Assembly: GCA_963850995.1 (NCBI GenBank)
Contig: CAWKNQ010000026.1
Coordinates: forward strand, 1-64,000
Length of the DNA: 64,000 bases
Direction of reading: 5' to 3'
Source: Gaiellasilicea sp963850995
Lineage (GTDB): Bacteria > Actinomycetota > Thermoleophilia > Gaiellales > Gaiellaceae
Below, piece by piece: positions 1-8,184 of this stretch. Under the pieces are notes generated by a model. That model did no database searches. It saw only the letters and a program-made list of their open reading frames with translations, and was not told the origin of the DNA. Numbering within the stretch: position 1 is the stretch's first letter; each line of letters starts with the position of its first letter. Made by a program: the position numbers and the translations under genes.

Positions 1-558
1 ATGCGACGGAAGCTTCCAGCGCTAGCCATCGCGACGGTGCTGGCGTGCGTCGCCGCGGCGACGGGTCTCGCGGCGGGATCGACGCAGGTCGAGCATTTCT
101 CGGACACGTTCCCCGACAACAACTGCGGCTTCTCGGGAACGACTGCCATCCACGGCACGTCGGCCTTCCGCGACACGGGCAACGGCACGTTCTTCGCGAG
201 CGGCACCTTCTTCGCCGTCTTCACGGCCGACAATGGAAAGTCAGCCAAGCTCTCCTTCGCCGGGCCGTCCAGGCGAACGTCGCCGCCCGTGATCGACGCG
301 CAGGCGGGGACCGTGACGATGATGACCACCTACGGGGGTCTGTTTGAGAAGTTGTCGATCACCCGTGGTCCGACGTTGACTCGTGATGCCGGGATTGTTA
401 CCTGGGTCGAGGTCTTCAAGTACACCGGGGATCCAAACGATCCGGTAGGTGACTTCATCTCCGAGTCGTTCTCCGGGCTCCATGGGCCACATCCCGATCT
501 CCTGAGCGGCTTCAGCGTGTTCTGCGACGTCCTCGTGCCGTACCTCCTAGCCCCGTAG
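1..558 (+). CDS. Secreted hypothetical protein
   Basis: A 185-residue protein with a clear Sec signal: basic MRRK, then a hydrophobic Ala/Leu/Val stretch ending near AAGS at residue 27. The mature part has Cys near residue 42 (DNNCGFSG) and a second Cys near the C-terminus (VFCDVLVPYLL), spaced like those in the secreted protein at 1824-2411, so the two look like distant relatives. No enzymatic motif is visible. The ATG is the first base of the window, so a start further upstream cannot be excluded. Function unknown. Confidence 0.6.
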   Translation: MRRKLPALAIATVLACVAAATGLAAGSTQVEHFSDTFPDNNCGFSGTTAIHGTSAFRDTGNGTFFASGTFFAVFTADNGKSAKLSFAGPSRRTSPPVIDAQAGTVTMMTTYGGLFEKLSITRGPTLTRDAGIVTWVEVFKYTGDPNDPVGDFISESFSGLHGPHPDLLSGFSVFCDVLVPYLLAP

Positions 559-597
559 AGCGGCTCTAGATCTGGTGCCTGATGAATCGGCTGCGAC

Positions 598-879
598 ATG
601 TTCGCTGACAAGGCACTCCGCTGCGAATGCGGTTACGAGGTGCAAGCGTCCGACGAGGCGGCGCGCGTGGACGAAGTGCGGCGACACGCTTCGGAGACGC
701 ACGGCATCGAGCTCTCCGCCGACGTAGCGCTCGACGTGGTCCGCCGCGTACGGCTCGTGCCGAGCAACGAACAACGGAACGAGACGGGCACCCCAGGTGA
801 GAACCGCATCGCACGAGCGGCGCCGAGCCAGTCGGATCGAGACGGGCGGCGGAGAACCATCCCATCCAGAGAGGAGTAG
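598..879 (+). CDS. DUF1059-like small protein
   Basis: 93 residues. The first 55 or so match the DUF1059 pattern: a short N-terminus, CECGY, and a region with HASETHGIEL near residues 31-40. The last 35 residues are polar and probably disordered. Its TAG stop lies just after the Shine-Dalgarno of the next gene (GAGAGGAG at 869-876), so the two are probably co-transcribed. DUF1059 has no firmly established function. Confidence 0.6.
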   Translation: MFADKALRCECGYEVQASDEAARVDEVRRHASETHGIELSADVALDVVRRVRLVPSNEQRNETGTPGENRIARAAPSQSDRDGRRRTIPSREE

Positions 880-883
880 ATCG

Positions 884-1432
884 ATGATCAGAGGAAGCAG
901 GCGGAGCAAGCGGGCCAGGCTCGTCGTCGGCACCGCGCTCTTGATGCTCGCGGCCGCCGCCGCGGTCAACGTTGTCCCGTCGCTGGCGGTGGATCCGCCG
1001 CCGCCGCCGATCGCGGGGGAGCAGCTCGGCAATCGCTCGGTCTTTCCCGACGGGATCGAGATGTGGCTCAAGCTCAAGTCGCACGACGGGGGCACGACGG
1101 TGGTCAAGGTCGACGACCCGTCCCGTACGGTCGTCGTCAGGTACACGGTGCAGCCGGGCGCCCGGTTCCCCTGGCACACGCACTACGGGCCGGTGATCGT
1201 GAACATCGCCGCCGGCTCGCTCACGTTCGTCGAGGCGTCCTCGACGCACCCGAGACGGGCCGGCACGTGCGACGAGGAGATGTACGTGGCAGGAGAGGCG
1301 TTCGTCGATGCCGGGCACGGTCACGTCCACAGCGCCTACAACCCGGGCACGGAGCCGACGGTGCTCATCGCCACGTTCTTCGAGGCGCCCGAAACAGGCC
1401 CGCTGCTGATCCCGGCAGACCCTGGTTGCTAG
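884..1432 (+). CDS. Secreted cupin-domain protein
   Basis: 182 residues starting MIRGSRRSKR. The start is chosen for the Shine-Dalgarno GAGAGGAG seven bases upstream; an in-frame ATG at 797 would overlap the preceding gene. An N-terminal hydrophobic segment (VVGTALLMLAAAAAV) acts as signal or anchor. A single cupin barrel follows, with WHTHYGP and GHGHVHSAYNPG supplying the usual metal-binding histidines. Small exported cupins of this kind are mostly uncharacterised; substrate unknown. Confidence 0.7.
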   Translation: MIRGSRRSKRARLVVGTALLMLAAAAAVNVVPSLAVDPPPPPIAGEQLGNRSVFPDGIEMWLKLKSHDGGTTVVKVDDPSRTVVVRYTVQPGARFPWHTHYGPVIVNIAAGSLTFVEASSTHPRRAGTCDEEMYVAGEAFVDAGHGHVHSAYNPGTEPTVLIATFFEAPETGPLLIPADPGC

Positions 1433-1440
1433 TGGCGTAC

Positions 1441-1475
1441 GGAAGGCCGGCGGGCTTGAAGCCCGCCGGCGTTCC
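1441..1475 (+). terminator. Hairpin after cupin gene
   Basis: Perfect 10-bp stem GCCGGCGGGC / GCCCGCCGGC around a TTGAA loop (1446-1470), extended by GGAA/TTCC across a G-G mismatch. It starts nine bases after the cupin stop. There is no U-run, so it is a terminator-like or 3'-protecting hairpin and not a textbook intrinsic terminator. Confidence 0.55.
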
Positions 1476-1776
1476 AGCCGAACGTCAGCAAAGACGGCTG
1501 TGAGCTCGGCGAGCGTGGCAAGGATGGCTTGGCTCGACATGCGGGACAGGTCACCAAAACGTGTCAGCGCAGTACGCAGGGTGACCACTCGGTGCTCACA
1601 CGTCATCGAAAAGGTGCCGATTTGCAGGGCTGTTCGAGTTCCGTATGGGCCTTCCGGAAACCCCCTGCAGATGAGGGCCATCCGGTCGGAAGCAGGCCGC
1701 CGGGGACCAGTCTTGGACCAGGCGGGCCTGCGTAGCCTCTACCGAGAGCCGAGTATGCGAGCCTGCCAGACGAACT

Positions 1777-1807
1777 CAGGCGGGCGGACGACTGGTCCGC
1801 CCGCCTG
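1777..1807 (-). terminator. Hairpin after minus-strand secreted gene
   Basis: Perfect 13-bp stem CAGGCGGGCGGAC / GTCCGCCCGCCTG with a 5-base loop, sixteen bases beyond the stop of the gene at 1824-2411 in its direction of transcription. The downstream sequence is only weakly T-rich. Confidence 0.6.
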
Positions 1808-1823
1808 ACTTCGGTAGTCCCGC

Positions 1824-2411
1824 TCAGCTGCCGAGAAGGATCGGCACCGCGGCTTCACAGAGGTCGTCGGTTCGCCCGGTCGATTCCTTCACGACTCCCA
1901 GGAACTCAAGGAACTCGTCGTCGCTGGGATCGACCGGCGTGCCGCCGTGATCGAACAGGAACTCGCCTCGGATCTGGCCCGGGTTTCTCGCGATCGCCTT
2001 GCCGTCTTCCCCGTAGAGCACCGCGTTGCCGGTGGAGAGGACGAGGACGGTGAGCGTGCCGTCGCCGTTGTCCGTTACCCGCAGATCCTTGTCCCTGATG
2101 GTGGCCAACGACGTCACGGAGTTGCCGTTCGCGAGGTTCGTGACCACATCGGTCACCTTCAAGTTGAAGCCGAAGTAGACGAGGCCGTCCCGTCCGTGTG
2201 GAACGGCATGCACCCTTCCGACCGTATGGGTTGCAAACTCCACAGTCAGCCCCTCGACCCCGCAAAAGTCGACCTCGACTTCCGACACTTCCTCGTCGAT
2301 CAGCTCCCGAAGAAGCTGGCCACCGGCACTCGCGGTCGTAGCAAGTGTGATCGCCGCTGTTGCAACGAGTGCGAAAACGGCGCCAAGCCGAAGCTTGCGT
2401 GTGTGTTTCAT
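1824..2411 (-). CDS. Secreted hypothetical protein
   Basis: 195 residues from ATG at 2411 (MKHTRKLRLG), preceded by the purine-rich GGGAGGGG. A longer in-frame ATG at 2504 lacks a Shine-Dalgarno and would bury the signal peptide. Signal peptide with cleavage near ASAG; the mature domain carries FCGVEG near the N-terminus and DDLCEAAVPILL near the C-terminus, like the first gene of the window. Predicted beta-rich and extracellular; function unknown. Confidence 0.65.
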   Translation of the reverse strand: MKHTRKLRLGAVFALVATAAITLATTASAGGQLLRELIDEEVSEVEVDFCGVEGLTVEFATHTVGRVHAVPHGRDGLVYFGFNLKVTDVVTNLANGNSVTSLATIRDKDLRVTDNGDGTLTVLVLSTGNAVLYGEDGKAIARNPGQIRGEFLFDHGGTPVDPSDDEFLEFLGVVKESTGRTDDLCEAAVPILLGS

Positions 2412-2531
2412 AGCCCCTCCCGAGTATGGAATCACCGCTATTTCCCTTCTCCCCCATGGCCCTCGCCCGGACGCCCAGGCTAGTGAACTCTGAAACAATC
2501 TCACCGAACCTACGTCGAGTCAACGTCTCCC

Positions 2532-3437
2532 TTAGCGCGCCGACTCGACGACGTCGAGGATCGCGTCGATCACGAGCTGCGGATCGTCTTCCTCCACCGC
2601 GTGGCCGGTGTCGACCACGACCTGCTTTGCGCGCGGGCTGAGGACGAGCCAACCCTTCTGATCCTCGACGTTGCGCCGCATCATCGCCTGCTCGGCCGGA
2701 AACGGCGATTCACGGACAGCTTCGTCGGAATACCCGACGGTCACGACCGTCACCGGGATGTCTCCGACCCGCTTGCGGGCCGCCCAGGCGTCCTTCTCGA
2801 CCTGCAGATAGTCACGGTGCTCGACGTTCGCCGAGCTGCTCGGATCCGTCTCCTCGACGATCTCGCGCGGCGGATCCCGAAACGGAGCCCCGGTGTCGAC
2901 GAAGACCATGCCGGCAACCTGCGTCGGATTGGCGAACGCGTATCCCGCCGTGATGTAGCCGCCACCGGACGTCCCGACGAGCACATATGGGCCGGGAATC
3001 CCTGCGGCCTCGAGCAGTCGCTCGAGGTCGCCGACTAGATCGCGCAGTCCGCGTGGACCGGGATCGGGACCGCTCCGCCCGAGGTTGGCGCGGTCGTAGA
3101 CGCACGTGCGCGTGACCTCCGAGAGGCTCGACTCGGCAAACGCGTACGAATCACTCGTGTCCCCGTCACCCCCTTCCAGGACGACCGTCGGCGAGCCCGT
3201 CCCGGTGCACCTCACGTAGAGGCCACGGCTGCCTTCGACGCGGACGACGCGGTCCAGGTCTTCGGATGGTTTTGCGGTGGACGTGCCGTCGGCCGACGCC
3301 TCGGCGCTACCTGTCTCACCACCGCACCCAGTGAGGAGGAGACCACACGCGGCGACTGCACACAACGCGACTGCGTTGGACCACGCGAGAATCGCCCTAG
3401 CCCTGCTTCCCCCCTTGGGTATCGCCGCAATGCCCAA
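2532..3437 (-). CDS. Lipoprotein alpha/beta hydrolase
   Basis: 301 residues. A lipobox (LLTGCGG, Cys near residue 38) marks it as a membrane-anchored lipoprotein, followed by a Ser/Thr/Ala-rich linker. The alpha/beta-hydrolase domain has the nucleophile elbow GTSGGG, an acid region at VFVDTG and a catalytic His in DTGHAVEED near the C-terminus. Probable esterase or amidase outside the membrane; substrate not inferable. Monocistronic. Confidence 0.75.
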   Translation of the reverse strand: MGIAAIPKGGSRARAILAWSNAVALCAVAACGLLLTGCGGETGSAEASADGTSTAKPSEDLDRVVRVEGSRGLYVRCTGTGSPTVVLEGGDGDTSDSYAFAESSLSEVTRTCVYDRANLGRSGPDPGPRGLRDLVGDLERLLEAAGIPGPYVLVGTSGGGYITAGYAFANPTQVAGMVFVDTGAPFRDPPREIVEETDPSSSANVEHRDYLQVEKDAWAARKRVGDIPVTVVTVGYSDEAVRESPFPAEQAMMRRNVEDQKGWLVLSPRAKQVVVDTGHAVEEDDPQLVIDAILDVVESAR

Positions 3438-3539
3438 GGATCCGCCCCTGCCCTAGTACCCGCTTCACCCGAAGGTGCTTGGCGCGACCCAATCATGTTC
3501 TGCCACCGGACGCAACCACCGGTTCTCTCGTGCGGTGTC

Positions 3540-3551
3540 TATCCTCGGTCG
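3540..3551 (+). promoter_or_regulatory. -10 element of leaderless cupin gene
   Basis: TATCCT (3540-3545) followed by six bases and then the ATG at 3552. The spacing predicts transcription starting on the start codon. The same geometry recurs at 14186, 17711, 34985 and 38504. Confidence 0.5.
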
Positions 3552-4002
3552 ATGGAGGATCGGCCGACCGGGTTCTCGCTCGACCGGGACGAGGGCGAGC
3601 GGCTCGTGTTCGGCGACATCACGATCCTGATCAGAGCCTCGGCGCGAGACGACCGGAGGCGCCTTCACGCTCTTCGAGGAGGTGCCGCCGCTCGTCGACA
3701 CGCCGCTTCACGTCCACGAGCACGAAGACGAGTTCTTCTACGTGCTCGAAGGCGAGCACGTGTTCCAGGTCGGCGACCAGGAGCTCGCCGTCGGCCCGGG
3801 CGGCGTGGTAGCCGCACCGCGCGGCCTGCCGCACGCGCAGCGTCGGGTCGTCCCGAACGAGGGGCGGCTGCTCGTGCTGACGTCTCCGGCAGGGTTCGAG
3901 GGCTTCTTCCGCGAGCTCGCGTCCGCACACGAGGCGGGCACGCTCGGACCCGATGCCTACGCGAGCGCGTCCCGGAAGTACGGCATCGCCTGGCTCGACT
4001 GA
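3552..4002 (+). CDS. Cupin protein, one frameshift
   Basis: Reading starts MEDRPTGFSLDRDEGERLVF and loses frame near base 3645. Dropping one base continues into GGAFTLFEEVPPLVD, a cupin core with HVHEHEDEFFYVLEG and later LPHAQRR, ending IAWLD. The reconstructed product is about 149 residues, the usual length for a one-domain cupin with an oligosaccharide-like C-terminal part. A GTG at 3682 could start only a truncated form. The frameshift is probably a sequence error given many similar cases in the window. The gene has no Shine-Dalgarno and is predicted leaderless. Confidence 0.65.
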
Positions 4003-4109
4003 CCGCGAAGCGTGATCAGCCGGCGGCAAGTGAGCCGTCAGGATTGACGGAGAGCTGCTGACCCGACCACCACGAGGTCACGATCGGTGACGTCGTCCGC
4101 TGATCGTGT

Positions 4110-4514
4110 TCAGAGTCGAAGCCGAGACCACTCGGGCAGTCGGTCTGGAGCTTGTACGCCACGGATCCGCGCTGCGTCAGCGAACATCCGGCCGACCTCG
4201 ACCCACGCCGTGCCGTTACGCGTGGACCACAGCCGGTACTCGACGCCCGGGGTCAGCTTCGAGAACGTGAAGTCGAGGTTGTAGATGCCCGGCTTGGTCT
4301 GGACCGCGTTCAGCTTCCCGCCGACGTCGGCGAACTTGGTCGACGTCGCCGCCGCAAAGCCGTAGTCGGCGTAGTCGCCGGGCACCGAGCAGATGGAGGT
4401 GAACGAAAGCACCGGCGCGGAGCCGTTCTGTTTCGTGACCGGGCCGCCCTTGGCCTGCGCGGCGCCGGCGATCGACAGTGCTGAGATGACGGCGAGCAGC
4501 AGAGCGCGCTTCAC
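4110..4514 (-). CDS. Secreted hypothetical protein
   Basis: 134 residues from GTG at 4514, with a GGGAGGG Shine-Dalgarno just upstream. Typical signal peptide (MKRALLLAVISALS, cleavage near AQA). The mature domain contains KLTPGVEYRLWSTRNG, reminiscent of a fibronectin-type or other beta-sandwich fold. One Cys only. Function unknown. Confidence 0.6.
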   Translation of the reverse strand: MKRALLLAVISALSIAGAAQAKGGPVTKQNGSAPVLSFTSICSVPGDYADYGFAAATSTKFADVGGKLNAVQTKPGIYNLDFTFSKLTPGVEYRLWSTRNGTAWVEVGRMFADAARIRGVQAPDRLPEWSRLRL

Positions 4515-4593
4515 GGGACCCTCCCCTTCTCACGGTCCAACCGATGGCGGACCTCGTCCCCGAACCTTGGCGCCTCGCCGCCGCGCGTCGACA

Positions 4594-4627
4594 GCCCGGA
4601 AGGGTGGTCCGACCTACCCTTCCGGGC
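4594..4627 (-). terminator. Terminator-like hairpin of sugar ABC operon
   Basis: A 12-bp perfect stem (GCCCGGAAGGGT / ACCCTTCCGGGC), extended inward by GGT/ACC with one bulge, directly after the stop codon of the last permease gene. No T-run follows. It probably defines the 3' end of the operon transcript. Confidence 0.65.
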
Positions 4628-5623
4628 TCAGTCGCTTGCGGCCGCGCGCGCGTAGATCGCGGCCAGCGCGAGGATGATCAGGCCGTACAGCATCTGGCGG
4701 ACCGCCTGCGACGCGTTCAGGATCGTGAGCAGAGAGTCGAGCACGGTCAGGATCAGCGCGCCGAGAATCGTCCCGGCGTACCCGCCCACGCCGCCGAAGA
4801 TCGAGGTGCCGCCGATCACCACCGCCGCGACGGAAGGGAGCAGGAACGGCGTCGCGATGCCGAGGTCGGCCGCGTCGTTGAAGCCGACGAGGAGGATCCC
4901 GGCAACCGCGCTGAGAAGCCCGCAGAGCGCGTACACGGCGAGCAGCACCTGCCAGGTGCGCACACCCGCAAGCCGACAAGCCTCCGGGTTGTCGCCGACC
5001 GCGTAGATCATCCGTCCGAAGCCGCTGTAGCGAAGGCCGAGGATGATCAACGCTGCGATCGGCGCCCAGACGAGCAGGTCGTACGGGATGTACGTGAGGA
5101 AGCGCTCCGACCCCAGCTTCTTGACGAGGGCGGGCGCCGGCGCGAGGAAGCGCGTCTGGCTGTAGATCGTCAGCGCACCGAGCGTGACCGTGCTGACGCC
5201 GAGCGTCATGATCAGCGGGTTGACGCGGAAGATCGCGACGCCGATCCCGTTCACGAGCCCGATGCCGAGACCTGTGGCGAGCGCGACTGCGATCGCCACG
5301 GCGGCGCCGTCCGTGGCGAAGCTCGAGATCATGAACGCGCCGGTCGTCGCGGTCGTCGCCACGGAGAGGTCCACCCCGCCCGTCAGCATCACGAGCGTCT
5401 GTCCCGCCGCCATCAAGCCAAGGATCGCCGCATAGAGGAAGGTGGTCGAGACCTGCCTCGGCGTCAGGAACGCCTCGCTCGACTGGACCCGGTTGACGAT
5501 GTCCGTCGCCACGAAGAGGCCGACGAAAACGAGCGTCAGGACGGCGACCGGATTGTCGGCGAAGAGGCGGCGCAGGTCGCGGCCGCGCGTCCCCGGCTCG
5601 ACGGCCTGCGGAGCGGTCGTCAT
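4628..5623 (-). CDS. Sugar ABC transporter permease (RbsC type), second copy
   Basis: 331 residues with eight to ten hydrophobic segments. It belongs to the branched-chain/ribose permease family: GGVDLSV after the third segment and the EAA-like GDNPEACRLAGVRTW loop that contacts the ATPase. Last gene of the operon; its ATG overlaps the stop of the preceding permease as ATGA, indicating translational coupling. Together with the gene at 5620-6639 it would form a heterodimeric channel for a sugar or polyol. Confidence 0.9.
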   Translation of the reverse strand: MTTAPQAVEPGTRGRDLRRLFADNPVAVLTLVFVGLFVATDIVNRVQSSEAFLTPRQVSTTFLYAAILGLMAAGQTLVMLTGGVDLSVATTATTGAFMISSFATDGAAVAIAVALATGLGIGLVNGIGVAIFRVNPLIMTLGVSTVTLGALTIYSQTRFLAPAPALVKKLGSERFLTYIPYDLLVWAPIAALIILGLRYSGFGRMIYAVGDNPEACRLAGVRTWQVLLAVYALCGLLSAVAGILLVGFNDAADLGIATPFLLPSVAAVVIGGTSIFGGVGGYAGTILGALILTVLDSLLTILNASQAVRQMLYGLIILALAAIYARAAASD

Positions 5624-6639
5624 GGGTGCTTCCCCCGCTGGCGCAACGCGAGCCCGCCGATCATGACGACGAGCACGATCAGCGTTCCCTGGATCACCTG
5701 CGCCCAGTTCTGGTCGACGCCCTTCAGGATCATGATCGACTTGACGAGCGTGAGCACGAACGCTGCCGCGATCGGCCCGACGAGGCCGCCGACGCCCCCG
5801 ACCAGCGCGACGCCGCCGAGGACGACCGCGGCGACGCTGTTCAGCGTGTAGTACTGGCCCGAGAGCGCGTCGCCGATCCCGGAGGTGGCCGTCAATGCGA
5901 GGCCGCCCATCGCCGCGAACGTCGAGCCGAGCGCGTAGGCGCCGATCCGCGTCTTTGCGACCGAGATCCCGGCGAGGAACGACGCGTTCCGGCTCGACCC
6001 GATCGCGTAGAGGGAGAGGCCGGGCTTGCGCCAGCGGATCGGCACCCAGAAGAGCAGGACGACGGCAGCGAGGATGACGATGCCCGACGGCAGCCAGGGC
6101 GTCAGCGTGTAGCCGACCGCGAGCTTCGTGAACTCGAGCGGCGCGCCGCCCCCGGGAATCTGCATCACCGCCAGCGCGGCGCCGCCCCAGACGAAGAGCA
6201 TCGCCAGCGTGACGATGATGTCCGCGACCTTCGTCACGGTGATGATCAGGCCGGTCAGGGCGCCCGCCAGCGCCGCGCCGAGCAGGAGCACGAGCGCGAT
6301 CACGACCGCTTCGCGCATGGAGACGGCCTGTCCGGTCGTCGCGTCGAACATGTACTTCGCCGAGAGGACGTTGACCAGGCCCATCAACGAGCCGATCGAG
6401 AGGTCGATCCCGCCGGAGATGATCACGACCGCCTGGCCCATCGCGGCGAACGCGAACGGCAGCGCGTCGATCGCGAGGGACTGGACGTCGAACGTCCCCC
6501 ACTCAGCCGGGATCGTCCGCCAATAGAGGATCAGCCCGAGGAGCAGCACGTAGACGCCTGCGGTCCAGGCATGGCGACGGGCCAGTCGTCTCCAGTGCAC
6601 ACCCTCGCGGACGCGCTCGGCCGTGGCGACCGTACTCAC
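5620..6639 (-). CDS. Sugar ABC transporter permease (RbsC type), first copy
   Basis: 339 residues from GTG at 6639, which overlaps the ATPase stop as GTGA. The hydrophobic profile matches RbsC-like permeases, with the conserved GGIDLSIGSLMGL motif and GSSRNASFLAGISV as the coupling loop. Inner-membrane component of a sugar importer. A pair of different permeases in one operon is common in actinobacterial ribose/xylose-like systems. Confidence 0.9.
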   Translation of the reverse strand: MSTVATAERVREGVHWRRLARRHAWTAGVYVLLLGLILYWRTIPAEWGTFDVQSLAIDALPFAFAAMGQAVVIISGGIDLSIGSLMGLVNVLSAKYMFDATTGQAVSMREAVVIALVLLLGAALAGALTGLIITVTKVADIIVTLAMLFVWGGAALAVMQIPGGGAPLEFTKLAVGYTLTPWLPSGIVILAAVVLLFWVPIRWRKPGLSLYAIGSSRNASFLAGISVAKTRIGAYALGSTFAAMGGLALTATSGIGDALSGQYYTLNSVAAVVLGGVALVGGVGGLVGPIAAAFVLTLVKSIMILKGVDQNWAQVIQGTLIVLVVMIGGLALRQRGKHP

Positions 6640-8129
6640 GCTGCCTCCTCCGACTCGCCTTCGAGCCCGTGCATCGCCTTCAGCAGGGTCGCCTCGTCGG
6701 CGCCGGCGGCGTCGAGCTCGGCCGTGACGCAGCCCCCGTAGAGGCAGATGACGCGGTCGCACACGAGCGGGACCTCGGCGAGCTCGCTCGTGAAGAGGAG
6801 GACGGCGGCGCCCTCACCCGCGAGCTTGCGCAGGAGCGCGTAGATCTGGCGCTTGGTGCCCACGTCGATGCCGCGGGTGGGGTCGAAGCAGAGCAGCGTC
6901 TGGAAGCCGTTCGCGAGCCAGCGCGCGATCGTCACCTTCTGCTGGTTGCCGCCGGAGAGCCTCCGCACCTGCCGTTGCGCGCGTGTGTCGATCGAGAGGC
7001 TCTCGATCGCCGAGCGGACACGGCGGCGCTCCGACGGGATCCCGACAGGCCCCCAGCGGAGCGGGCTGTTGAAGCGGGGCGCGGCGATGTTCTCCGCGAT
7101 CGACCGCTGCGGCAGCAGCGCCTGCAGACGGTCTGCCGGCACGAGGACGACACCGGCTCGGATCGCGTCGTACGGATGGCGGGCGCGGAGCTGCTGATCG
7201 CGCACGAGCACCTCGCCGTCGGTCGGCCGCCGCTGGCCGGAGAGCACGTCGAAGAGCTCGTCCTGTCCTTGCGCCTCGAGCGCGGCGATCCCCAGGATCT
7301 CACCCGGGCGCAGCGCGAACGACACATCGCTCACGGCGTCGCCGACGTGGAGACCGCGCACCTCGAGCGCCGCCGGCCCACCCGCTTCGAGCTCGATCCG
7401 CTCGCGCGGGGGCGTCGCCTCGGCCGCGCCGGCAGCCCTGGCGACCTCCTCGCCGAGCATGACCTCGACGATCTTCTCCTCGCCGCCCTCGGTCGGCACG
7501 AGCGTCCCGACGTCGTTGCCGTCCCGTAAGACGGTCGCGCGGTCGCAATGGGCGATCACCTCCCGCAGGCGGTGCGTGATGAAGAGAACCGAGCGGCCGC
7601 GTTCCCGCTGCGCCTGCATGACTGCGAAGACGCGCTCGGCCAGGTCCGAGGGCAGCGCGGCCGTGATCTCGTCGAGGATCAGCAGCCGCGGGTCGCGTGC
7701 GAGCGCGCGCGCGAGGTCGAGCATGCGCAGCATCGGCAACGGCACGTCAAGTACCTGCTCGCCGAAGTCGACATCGAGGTCGAGCTCGTGCAGGCGCCGC
7801 CGCACCGCGCCGACCGGCGTGCCGGTGAGCCGCATGTTCTGCTCGACGCTGAGATCGGGCACGAGCGCGGGATCCTGGAACACCGGCGCGAGCCCGATCC
7901 GCGCCGCCTGCGCGGGCGAGGAGGCGCGTGCGACGGCCCCGTCGACGCGGATCTCGCCCGCGTCCGCCCGGATCACCCCCGTCAGCACCTTGACGAGCGT
8001 GCTCTTGCCGGCGCCGTTCGCTCCGAGGAGCGCGTGCACCTCCCCCGGCTCGACGACGAGCGTCGCCGACCCAAGAGCCACCACGGGGCCGTAGCGCTTC
8101 GAGACCTCGCGTGCAGTGAGGAGGCTCAT
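6636..8129 (-). CDS. Sugar ABC transporter ATPase (RbsA/MglA type)
   Basis: 497 residues with two nucleotide-binding domains in tandem. The first has a canonical Walker A (GANGAGKST) and Walker B (LLILDE), but its signature region is changed to LPMLRMLD. The second has a degenerate Walker A (GIAALEAQGQDEL, no Lys), a good signature LSGGNQQK and FDPTRGID where the catalytic Glu is absent. One competent composite ATP site is therefore expected, as in many members of this family. Coupled to the downstream permease by GTGA overlap. Confidence 0.9.
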   Translation of the reverse strand: MSLLTAREVSKRYGPVVALGSATLVVEPGEVHALLGANGAGKSTLVKVLTGVIRADAGEIRVDGAVARASSPAQAARIGLAPVFQDPALVPDLSVEQNMRLTGTPVGAVRRRLHELDLDVDFGEQVLDVPLPMLRMLDLARALARDPRLLILDEITAALPSDLAERVFAVMQAQRERGRSVLFITHRLREVIAHCDRATVLRDGNDVGTLVPTEGGEEKIVEVMLGEEVARAAGAAEATPPRERIELEAGGPAALEVRGLHVGDAVSDVSFALRPGEILGIAALEAQGQDELFDVLSGQRRPTDGEVLVRDQQLRARHPYDAIRAGVVLVPADRLQALLPQRSIAENIAAPRFNSPLRWGPVGIPSERRRVRSAIESLSIDTRAQRQVRRLSGGNQQKVTIARWLANGFQTLLCFDPTRGIDVGTKRQIYALLRKLAGEGAAVLLFTSELAEVPLVCDRVICLYGGCVTAELDAAGADEATLLKAMHGLEGESEEAA

Positions 8130-8137
8130 GCGTCTGC

Positions 8138-8171
8138 GGAGGGGAGGATGCCGCTCGGCACCCTCCCCTCC
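8138..8171 (-). promoter_or_regulatory. Intercistronic hairpin between binding protein and ATPase genes
   Basis: A 10-bp stem (GGAGGGGAGG / CCTCCCCTCC) with a loop that itself can pair (GCC/GGC), filling the 55-base gap between the binding-protein stop and the ATPase start. Such hairpins protect the upstream mRNA or attenuate transcription, giving an excess of binding protein over the membrane components; that role is inferred here. Confidence 0.55.
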
Positions 8172-8184
8172 TTCGCTCTTCGGT

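Larger units (their letters stand above)
1433..1823. other. Intergenic gap between convergent genes
   Basis: About 390 bases between the convergent stops of the cupin (1432) and the secreted protein (1824). It holds one strong hairpin next to each gene end. The open frames in between have no start signal, no recognisable domain and composition unlike their neighbours; a decayed mobile element is possible but cannot be shown. Confidence 0.5.

Noticed and set aside
1500..1808. A 102-codon plus-strand frame, and a long minus-strand frame, in the gap after the cupin gene
   Set aside because: No ribosome site or -10, no recognisable family, and the frames run through the hairpins. A transposase remnant was considered but no motif supports it.
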